From: Campylobacteraceae bacterium
Lineage (GTDB): Bacteria; Campylobacterota; Campylobacteria; Campylobacterales; Sulfurovaceae
Reading direction: 5' to 3'
DNA: 15,360 nucleotides
NCBI GenBank assembly: GCA_027026055.1
Contig: JALVPA010000091.1
Coordinates: 1-15,360 of the forward strand
Shown here: positions 1 through 5,784 of the stretch, piece by piece
How positions within the stretch are numbered: position 1 is the first letter of the stretch
Layout of the letters: each line of letters starts with the position of its first letter
The notes under the pieces: model-generated
Database searches by the model: none
What the model was told of the DNA's origin: nothing
The model's input: the letters and a program-made list of their open reading frames with translations, nothing else
Position numbers and translations under genes: made by a program

Positions 1-366
1 GTTGACGACGATCTCGGCTTGGTTCTGAAAACGTTTGAAGGCGCTTCCTTTGACCAATCCCGCATAATCGAGCGGTGCACCCTGTCCCAAAAACACCTCC
101 ATATCGGTCACCGCGGGCTCTTTTTCAAGCTGCGCCACGACACACTCCGCCACATGGCGCGTCTCCTTGATAGAAGCGTTTGTAGCGGTCGTAACATAGA
201 TACTGAAGGTATTGGCACTTTTGCCGGGTAACATCTTGGCAAGTACCAACTTGGTGGGTATCATCATTACCGATCCCATCAATGCCGCAAGTGTGATACC
301 GATGACAACCCATCGCTTTTTACGACTTTCGAGGATACGGTAAAGGAAGTTTTCGAAACGCGTCAT
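1..366 (-). CDS. RND efflux permease, C-terminal half protein (partial, runs off the window)
   Basis: The frame stays open from an ATG at 364-366 to the window edge, giving 122 residues. It starts MTRFENFLYRILES, a short cytoplasmic stretch, then one hydrophobic helix at about residues 20-38 (WVVIGITLAALMGSVMMI), then periplasmic sequence including LPGKSANTFSIYV and FLGQGAPLDYAGLVKG. This is what HAE1/AcrB-type permeases show at TM7 and the start of the second periplasmic half. The start is well supported: GGAGGT lies 5 nt upstream and the ATG overlaps the stop codon of the preceding gene as ATGA, so translation is probably coupled. The product would pair with the 575-residue first half to make one RND protomer working with an adaptor and an outer membrane channel, neither of which is in the window. 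Family assignment is firm; substrate is unknown. Confidence 0.88.
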   Translation of the reverse strand, partial: MTRFENFLYRILESRKKRWVVIGITLAALMGSVMMIPTKLVLAKMLPGKSANTFSIYVTTATNASIKETRHVAECVVAQLEKEPAVTDMEVFLGQGAPLDYAGLVKGSAFKRFQNQAEIVVN

Positions 367-2090
367 TTCGTACCTCCATTTTCATCCTCATCCGGTTTAC
401 AAGTACCTTTCGCTTCTTCATCATGTCGGTGATGTGCCAAAACATGCTGTTTAATCTTGCGGAAATTGAGGAATTTTCGTGCCATATAAGGAGCAAAAAC
501 ATACGCGACGAAGAGCGATACCGCCAATCCCACGGGAACATTGAGCGGGATCGGTTTCATAAACTGCCCCATCATCCCGCCCACGAACGCCATCGGCACC
601 ATCGTGAGGATGATGGCGATGGTGGCAATATTGGTCGAGGGACCGATCTCGTCGGTTGCTTCGACGATGATCTCGTCCACACTCTTTTCGGTGATATCGA
701 GATGCAATCGCCTATGGATATTTTCGATGACGATAATCGCATCGTCGACGATCAATCCGAGCGAAAGCAAAAAGGCGAAAAGCGTAATACGATTGATGGT
801 TTGATCGCTCATCTGCGCGATAAAAAGCGTCGTCGCCAAAATCATCGGCACGGCCACGGTAACCACCATCGATTCGCGCCATCCCAAAAAGGGAATCAAA
901 ATCAACATAATGATCAAAATGGTAATCTCCAAGTGATGTACCAGTTCGTTAACCGCTTCATTGGCGCGTTCGCCGTAATTACGCGTGATGACGAATCCCA
1001 CTCCCGCTTTGTTGAGTTCGGCTTTGGCTTCGCGAATCTTTTTGATCGCCTCTTCGGCGATGATGACGGCATTGGTCCCTTTAAGCTTGGAAACGGTCAA
1101 TGTGATTTGTTCTTTGATCCCTTCGAACTCAGGTGCAGCCGTTTCGGTTGCATTTTCTTCTTCTTTCTCTTCGGGTTTACGTACCTTTTCGGGATCGGTG
1201 TCCATCCCTTTTTGATAATCGATCAAGGCGCTTTGGTAGTTTTGGATATCGTAACTGTACTCGACGTCCGCAACATCTTTCAGATAAATGGGAGAGCCCA
1301 TATACTGGGCTATAATCAACTCTTTGAGATCCTCGACCGTATCGATGGCGTTTTCGACGCCGAACACGACAAGTTTGCCTTTGTCGTTTTGGGTGTCTAT
1401 CATCGGTGCATTGGTCGAAATCGACTTGACAGCCATCGCGATTTGTCCCAACGACAGATGATAAGCAGAAAGTTTGTGCAGATCGACCAAAACGTTGAAT
1501 TGCGGGCGTTTCACCCCTTTGAGCGTCGTTTTCGAGACATTCTCCAGCGCGTTGATCTCTTGTTGGAGTTCGCGAATCGTACGATAGAGTTGGACCACGT
1601 CGGTTTTCACACCCGGAAGCTGATAAAAGGCCGCTGTCAATATCGGAATATCGATATCGATATCGAAAGGTTTGACAAGCGGCGGCATCGTTCCTTTGGG
1701 AAGTTGATCCATATTTTGCATCACTTTGTCGTAGAGTTTGAGGTTCGACGACTCGCGATTTTCTCCGATATAGTACTGAACATTGACGATACCGAAATTG
1801 TTCATCGCCGTGCCGTAGACGTGCTCTACCCCTTTGATTTCGCGGATACGTCGTTCCAGCGGTTTGACGACAACATTGAGTATCTCTTTGGGCGAGGCAC
1901 CCGGCAACGCCACGACTACCGCCCCGCCGCTCACCTCGATTTGCGGATCTTCTTCTCTGGGCATCGTTTGAAGCGAAACGAACCCTAAAAGCAAAATCGC
2001 CACCGCCAAAATCGGCGTAAGCGGATTGCTCAAAAATATCTTACACAGATACCCCGCAATGTTTTTAATCTTGTACTTTTTTCGTTCCAT
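363..2090 (-). CDS. RND efflux permease, N-terminal half protein (HAE1/AcrB type)
   Basis: A 575-residue inner membrane protein corresponding to the first half only of an HAE1-type proton-driven exporter (full permeases are about 1,030 residues). Visible in order: TM1 at about 24-42, periplasmic porter domain about 43-385, then TM2-TM6 from about 386 to 535. TM4 carries the proton-relay pair Asp449-Asp450 in the usual context LGLIVDDAIIVIENIHRR. It ends in a charged cytoplasmic tail (HHRHDEEAKG...) and a TGA exactly where the TM6-TM7 linker lies in intact homologues. A charged Lys/Glu-rich insertion lies at about 297-325 in the porter domain. The second half follows as its own gene with a 4-bp overlap. 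No Shine-Dalgarno is seen before the ATG, and an in-frame TAA lies six codons upstream, so the start cannot move far out. Substrate cannot be told from sequence. Confidence 0.92.
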   Translation of the reverse strand: MERKKYKIKNIAGYLCKIFLSNPLTPILAVAILLLGFVSLQTMPREEDPQIEVSGGAVVVALPGASPKEILNVVVKPLERRIREIKGVEHVYGTAMNNFGIVNVQYYIGENRESSNLKLYDKVMQNMDQLPKGTMPPLVKPFDIDIDIPILTAAFYQLPGVKTDVVQLYRTIRELQQEINALENVSKTTLKGVKRPQFNVLVDLHKLSAYHLSLGQIAMAVKSISTNAPMIDTQNDKGKLVVFGVENAIDTVEDLKELIIAQYMGSPIYLKDVADVEYSYDIQNYQSALIDYQKGMDTDPEKVRKPEEKEEENATETAAPEFEGIKEQITLTVSKLKGTNAVIIAEEAIKKIREAKAELNKAGVGFVITRNYGERANEAVNELVHHLEITILIIMLILIPFLGWRESMVVTVAVPMILATTLFIAQMSDQTINRITLFAFLLSLGLIVDDAIIVIENIHRRLHLDITEKSVDEIIVEATDEIGPSTNIATIAIILTMVPMAFVGGMMGQFMKPIPLNVPVGLAVSLFVAYVFAPYMARKFLNFRKIKQHVLAHHRHDEEAKGTCKPDEDENGGTK

Positions 2091-2097
2091 GGGGAAA

Positions 2098-2103
2098 ATT
2101 ATA
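2098..2103 (-). promoter_or_regulatory. -10 box of the split RND operon, leaderless arrangement
   Basis: A perfect TATAAT on the minus strand ends 7 nt before the ATG at 2090. Transcription would therefore begin at or within a base or two of the start codon, which has no ribosome binding site. No good -35 hexamer is seen, which is common in Campylobacterota sigma-70 promoters. This is inferred from position and sequence only. Confidence 0.5.
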
Positions 2104-2275
2104 ACGACTTAATCTATAAAATAACCATATCGATATCAAAAAAAATGTATTATTTTATCTGTTATCATTACTCTTATTTATTGCTTTTTTTAATTTTATC
2201 CTAAATATTCCTATGACATAATAACGTCAATCGTTCAAAGACGATAATATCCATATATTTACAAAAGGAAGAAAC

Positions 2276-3070
2276 ATGAGAAAACTACTCTCTACGCTTT
2301 TCGTAGCGCTTTCCGTCGTATCGGTCGCTTCTGTCGCCGTACAAGCCAAAGAAACGGCATACTACACCGCCGCTTATGCGGATGCCAAAACGGTCGCGAG
2401 CAAACTCAAGAGTGCGGGCTTTACGGTACTTGCCACCTATCATCCCGCCAAAAAAAGCTACCTCAACGTTATTGTCGTGACAAACAACGCCTTGAAAAAA
2501 GCCGCCTCCAAACCCAAACGCGGATTTGCCGCTATCCAAAAAGTGTTGGTAAACACAAACGCCAAAACGGTACTTACCACCAACCCGACTTACTGGCTTA
2601 AAGCCTTTTTGCAAAAAGATTACAGCGCTACGGCGGCCAACGCAACCAAAAGCGCTCTCGAAAAAGCACTCGGCAAACTTTCTCCCACAAAAGATGCGCT
2701 TAGCTCGGGTGACATTGCAGATTATCACTTTATGATCGGTATGCCTTACTACGAAGATATGCTCGAGATCAAATCGGGTGCCAAAGGGGTCAAAGACAAC
2801 AAAAAAGTCTTCGCGCTCAAACTCGACAACGGCAGCACGCTTTACGGTGTTAATATGGGCAAAGCGACGGAAAGTTTCATCGGCAAAATCGGTGAAGACA
2901 AAGCGTTGGTATTGCCCTATACGGTCTTGATCGAAAACGGTACGGCATACGCGTTGCATGCCAAATACTACTTGGCAATCTCCTATCCGCTCTTGACGAT
3001 GGGTCAGTTTATGAAGATTTCTTCTACGCCGGACGCTATCGAACGCGCGCTTAAAAAAGCGGTAAAATAA
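2276..3070 (+). CDS. Exported protein of unknown function, 264 aa
   Basis: I do not recognise this family with confidence. The N-terminus is a clear Sec signal peptide (MRKLL, hydrophobic stretch to about residue 20, probable cleavage after Ala-Gln-Ala at 22-24), so the mature protein of about 240 residues is periplasmic or further out. It is rich in Lys and Ala, has no cysteine, and has no further membrane segment. An internal segment (about 80-145) of alternating Ala/Lys/Leu looks helical; the C-terminal part has LPYTVLIENGTAYALHAKYY, which looks like beta strands. A loose resemblance to DUF302-like folds was considered but not established. AAGGAAG at 2265-2271 sits 4 nt before the ATG. The gene stands alone: it diverges from the split RND genes and faces the deacetylase gene. 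Confidence 0.85.
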   Translation: MRKLLSTLFVALSVVSVASVAVQAKETAYYTAAYADAKTVASKLKSAGFTVLATYHPAKKSYLNVIVVTNNALKKAASKPKRGFAAIQKVLVNTNAKTVLTTNPTYWLKAFLQKDYSATAANATKSALEKALGKLSPTKDALSSGDIADYHFMIGMPYYEDMLEIKSGAKGVKDNKKVFALKLDNGSTLYGVNMGKATESFIGKIGEDKALVLPYTVLIENGTAYALHAKYYLAISYPLLTMGQFMKISSTPDAIERALKKAVK

Positions 3071-3080
3071 GTTTACCGCT
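3058..3080 (+). other. Hairpin overlapping the stop codon of the exported-protein gene
   Basis: Perfect 9-bp stem (AGCGGTAAA at 3058-3066 with TTTACCGCT at 3072-3080) and a 5-nt loop that holds the stop codon. It lies 7 nt before the terminator hairpin, so the message ends with two stem-loops in a row. It may protect the 3' end or help termination; this is inference. Confidence 0.55.
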
Positions 3081-3087
3081 GTAGTTC

Positions 3088-3120
3088 GGCGGAAACGTTC
3101 CGCCCTATTCTTCTCTTTTT
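3088..3120 (+). terminator. Rho-independent terminator of the exported-protein gene
   Basis: GC-rich perfect 7-bp stem GGCGGAA (3088-3094) and TTCCGCC (3098-3104) with a 3-nt loop, followed by a pyrimidine-rich run ending in five T at 3116-3120. The T-rich side lies only on the plus strand, so it serves the plus-strand gene and not the facing deacetylase gene. Confidence 0.7.
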
Positions 3121-3218
3121 ATACCCCGAATCTCGAAAAAGAAATTGATGACTTTGCATTGTCGTCGCATTCACGAACTTCTCCTAAAACCATCACCGAA
3201 CCTACGCTCTACGACAAA

Positions 3219-4136
3219 CTATGTCGCCAACATCTCCTCGATCGTCGCTTTGACATTTTGCCCGAGCGCTTGCGTATCGTAACCCCCTTCGAGAAAAAAG
3301 ACAAACGGCACCTTCGCGCTATCGAGAATACGACGTACGATGGCACGAATGCCCTCGGTCGTTACGTTAAGTTGCGCCAGCGGATCGCTTTCGTGTATAT
3401 CGTATCCCGCCGAAACCAATACGATATCGGGAACGAAATCTGACACGAGCGGCGGCAATACTTCGTCGTATATCTCGACAATCTCCTTATCGCCGCTATC
3501 GGGCATCAACAGTACGTTTTTCGTATAGCCTTTGCCCATACCGATGCCCGTTTCGTTTTCCATTCCCGTACCCGGATAGGCAAGCGCTTGATGGGTGGAA
3601 AAATAAAAAACCGTATCGTCGTTGTAAAAGGCTTCTTGCGTACCGTTACCGTGATGCACGTCGAAATCGACGATAAAGACTTTTTGAAAACCTCTTTTTT
3701 GCGCATAGCGCGCCGTGATTGCGATGTTGTTAAAGAGGCAAAAACCCATCGCTTTTTCGGGCGTAGCGTGATGCCCGGGAGGTCGCACAGCACAAAAAGC
3801 ACGTTCGAACGTACCTTCTAAAATACCGTCTATCGCCCTCACTCCCGATCCTACCGCCGTACGCGCCACCGTATAAGAGTGCTCACTACATACCGTGTCG
3901 CTATCGATGGCGGTTTCGACTTTGCTACACTCCATCACCTCTTCGACCTGCGAACACAAATGCACGCTTAGCAGCAACGATTCGTCCGCACAAACGGGTG
4001 TTTGTTCGATCAAATTCTCTTTTAACGGAGCAACCGCCTCTTCGATAGCGCGTAATCGCTCGGGAGATTCGGGATGTCCTATCCCGGTATCATGCTCCAA
4101 AAATATCGGATCGTAGATATATCCTACGTTTCGCAT
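3219..4136 (-). CDS. Histone deacetylase family protein (class II-like, acetoin-utilization/APAH type)
   Basis: A 305-residue zinc-dependent amide hydrolase of the arginase/deacetylase fold. The full catalytic set is present: His-His dyad at 122-123 in RPPGHHA, zinc ligands Asp159 and His161 in DFDVHHGNGTQ and Asp251 in HESDPL, and the transition-state Tyr286 in EGGYD. GFCLFNNIAI (131-140) is also typical. Bacterial members remove acetyl groups from acetylpolyamines or small acylamides, or act on acetyl-lysine; the true substrate cannot be read from the sequence. It should be cytoplasmic, with no signal peptide. The start is set by GGAGGA, which is made from the last codons of the upstream gene and lies close to the ATG, with only 3 nt between the two genes. 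It therefore belongs to a two-gene operon with the small HTH/coiled-coil protein. Confidence 0.95.
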   Translation of the reverse strand: MRNVGYIYDPIFLEHDTGIGHPESPERLRAIEEAVAPLKENLIEQTPVCADESLLLSVHLCSQVEEVMECSKVETAIDSDTVCSEHSYTVARTAVGSGVRAIDGILEGTFERAFCAVRPPGHHATPEKAMGFCLFNNIAITARYAQKRGFQKVFIVDFDVHHGNGTQEAFYNDDTVFYFSTHQALAYPGTGMENETGIGMGKGYTKNVLLMPDSGDKEIVEIYDEVLPPLVSDFVPDIVLVSAGYDIHESDPLAQLNVTTEGIRAIVRRILDSAKVPFVFFLEGGYDTQALGQNVKATIEEMLAT

Positions 4137-4139
4137 CGA

Positions 4140-4430
4140 TTATCCTCCTTTCAATCCCAAACTCATTTTCAATCCATCCAACTCGCGACGTAAGATTCGT
4201 ACCTCTTCCTCCAGTGCCTCCACACGCTTATGAAGCGACGCTTCGTTCGAAGGCTTCGTATCGTCGTTTTTTGCTTTTGTATTTTCGTCGTCATACAAAA
4301 TATAGACGACCTCTTTGCCGTTTTCTTGAACCGTTTCGCTTTTAAGTTCGCCTGATCGCACTTTTTTGATGGTTTGAAAAATACTGATTTTGTGTGTTTG
4401 CGCATACTTTTTAAGCGACATGCGTTGCAT
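4140..4430 (-). CDS. Small protein with HTH-like N-terminus and C-terminal coiled coil
   Basis: A 96-residue cytoplasmic protein. Residues about 4-45 (MSLKKYAQTHKISIFQTIKK, then a Gly-Glu-Leu turn and a strand ending VVYILYDD) look like the small winged helix-turn-helix modules seen in excisionase/MerR-like and plasmid-replication proteins. A low-complexity charged linker follows at about 47-62, then a heptad-patterned helix at about 64-92 (LHKRVEALEEEVRILRRELDGL), a likely dimerising coiled coil. The first Met is preferred because GAGGAG lies 8 nt upstream. The gene is directly followed by the deacetylase gene. A DNA-binding role is inference from shape; no named family is claimed. Confidence 0.8.
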   Translation of the reverse strand: MQRMSLKKYAQTHKISIFQTIKKVRSGELKSETVQENGKEVVYILYDDENTKAKNDDTKPSNEASLHKRVEALEEEVRILRRELDGLKMSLGLKGG

Positions 4431-4462
4431 TTTACCACTCCTCGAAACGACTGTAGATGCAT

Positions 4463-4468
4463 ATTATA
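4463..4468 (-). promoter_or_regulatory. -10 box for the HTH/deacetylase operon
   Basis: A perfect TATAAT on the minus strand in the 97-bp divergent spacer, 32 nt before the ATG at 4430. No convincing -35 hexamer. It is one of two divergent -10 boxes in this spacer. Confidence 0.5.
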
Positions 4469-4492
4469 CACAATTTATTCATCTTTCTCTGA

Positions 4493-4498
4493 TATAAT
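4493..4498 (+). promoter_or_regulatory. -10 box for the SYLF / lipid-kinase-like operon
   Basis: A perfect TATAAT 29 nt before the ATG at 4528, with AAGGAA between them as the ribosome binding site. There is no clear -35; the T-rich run upstream is what epsilonproteobacterial promoters usually show. Confidence 0.5.
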
Positions 4499-4527
4499 AA
4501 CCGAAAATCATATTAAGGAATATAACC

Positions 4528-5070
4528 ATGAAAAAACGTTTGGGTCTTTTCATAACGATATGGATGCTTCTTTTCGGTAATTTTGCACTCGCCGAAGATG
4601 CGCGCGTCCTCGAAATAAAAGCTGATGTCGCTGTCGAGAAGTTCGATAAACTGGTCAAAGGAGGCAAAGCCTTTTTACAACGTGTCAAAGGCTATCTCGT
4701 CTTTCCGGACGTTTACAAAGGCGGCTTTATCGTCGGGGGCGAATACGGTGAAGGCGTCTTGCGCGTCAACGGCAAAACGGTCGGCTACTACAGTATGGCG
4801 TCCGCCTCTTTGGGATTGCAAATCGGCGCACAAAAAACCTCCTATATCTTCGCTTTCGCCGATCAGTTCGCTTTGGACAAATTTATGCACAGCGACGGAT
4901 GGGAAGCGGGAGTGGATGGTTCTATCGCCGTCGCCAAATGGGGACAAGGCATTGACATTAGCACCATCAGCTTCGAAAAACCCATCTATGCGTTCGTTTT
5001 CAATACCAAAGGGTTGATGGCCAATATTTCGTTCGAAGGCACCAAGTTTACCCGCATCATTCCCCAATAA
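4528..5070 (+). CDS. Secreted SYLF-domain (Ysc84-type) lipid-binding protein
   Basis: A 180-residue protein with a signal peptide (MKKRLGLF, hydrophobic core to about 20, probable cleavage after Ala22). The mature part is essentially one SYLF domain: KGYLVFPDVYKGGFIVGGEYGEGVL at about 54-78 (key residues Gly55, Phe59, Gly65-Gly66, Gly70-Gly71), YYSMASASLGLQIGAQ at 87-102 and IYAFVFNTKGLMANISFEGTKF at 153-174. SYLF domains bind phosphoinositides in eukaryotes; bacterial versions are periplasmic and thought to bind lipids, though their job is not settled. A lipid-kinase-like gene follows 21 nt downstream in the same direction, fitting a lipid-related role. Confidence 0.9.
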   Translation: MKKRLGLFITIWMLLFGNFALAEDARVLEIKADVAVEKFDKLVKGGKAFLQRVKGYLVFPDVYKGGFIVGGEYGEGVLRVNGKTVGYYSMASASLGLQIGAQKTSYIFAFADQFALDKFMHSDGWEAGVDGSIAVAKWGQGIDISTISFEKPIYAFVFNTKGLMANISFEGTKFTRIIPQ

Positions 5071-5091
5071 ACGCACGGATCTTTATAGCCT

Positions 5092-5784
5092 ATGTCGGTA
5101 CATATCCTCTCTTTGGATCGCGCTGTAGCGCATCGCTCTCTCGACATACGAACCGTCTCACTCTCGTCGCTGCACGAAACGATCGACACAGAGGGAGCGG
5201 ACTATCTGATCGTTCACGGTGGAGACGGTGCGGTACGCCGTACTTGTACGGTGCTACGAAATTGCGCGAACAAACCCGCTTTGATACTCAACCCTACGGG
5301 TTCTTTCAATGTCCTCGCCAAACGCCACAGTATCGCACCCCTCGACAAAATTCTGCATACACTCGCATCGGGGAACATCCCCCAAACGACAACACAAGAG
5401 ATTTATGCACTTAACAATGAAGTTTTCCTCTTTTCGGCGGGGAATATGGGGGATATGCAACATATCTTTCTTTCCGAAACGTTACGTTTCGGTATTCTCA
5501 AAAAAGGTGCGGCGAAATATCTTTTGGCTTTTGTATTGCTACTTCCAGCTCATTTGTTGCTTACGCCCTTTATGCTGATGAGTAAACGGCACTTTTTTAT
5601 CTTTACCGCGACGGATTTGCGCCTACATATCGGTAATATCTATACCTACGTCCCCGAAGAGGGACTGAAAATCGAAATGGAGGGCACCTACCATTTCGTC
5701 GAACTCGACGGCGATTTGGTTTTGATCAGAGACGATTGTTTCTCGATTGAAAAAATAGGCGAAATCACTATTGTCAAAGGTTGA
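5092..5784 (+). CDS. Short diacylglycerol-kinase-like (DAGK/YegS/LCB5 family) protein
   Basis: A 230-residue protein keeping the core order of the DAGK catalytic family: GGDG at 43-46 (as GGDGAVR), a second nucleotide-loop-like stretch NPTGSFNVLAKRHSI at 67-81, a hydrophobic helical region at 143-163 (YLLAFVLLLPAHLLLTPFML), and near the C-terminus the family's beta-sandwich signature ELDGD at 204-208. Members transfer phosphate from ATP to lipid hydroxyls at the membrane. It is odd in two ways: the usual N-terminal segment with the NPxSG loop is missing (GGDG is expected near residue 60-75), and the Thr of GGDGT is Ala. It may be a divergent or inactive kinase. There is no strong ribosome binding site; it probably depends on the SYLF gene 21 nt upstream. 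Its last 11 bp overlap the facing MMPL gene. Confidence 0.8.
   Translation: MSVHILSLDRAVAHRSLDIRTVSLSSLHETIDTEGADYLIVHGGDGAVRRTCTVLRNCANKPALILNPTGSFNVLAKRHSIAPLDKILHTLASGNIPQTTTQEIYALNNEVFLFSAGNMGDMQHIFLSETLRFGILKKGAAKYLLAFVLLLPAHLLLTPFMLMSKRHFFIFTATDLRLHIGNIYTYVPEEGLKIEMEGTYHFVELDGDLVLIRDDCFSIEKIGEITIVKG

Noticed and set aside
320..541. 73-codon minus-strand frame spanning the RND split, considered as evidence of a frameshift joining the halves
   Set aside because: It is out of frame with the first half over most of its length; the strong GGAGGT and ATGA overlap explain the junction better.
423..1988. 521-codon plus-strand open frame antisense to the RND half gene
   Set aside because: It is an exact shadow of a clear RND gene; its product is Arg/His/Asp/Phe-rich with no family features.
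2285..2959. 224-codon minus-strand frame antisense to the exported-protein gene
   Set aside because: Composition is Phe/Arg/Gly-rich as expected from an antisense shadow; the plus frame has a signal peptide and ribosome binding site.
3073..3174. 33-codon minus-strand frame with GTG start and AGGAG at a good distance
   Set aside because: It lies across both hairpins of the opposing gene, has no recognisable features, and a single ribosome-binding-like match is not enough.
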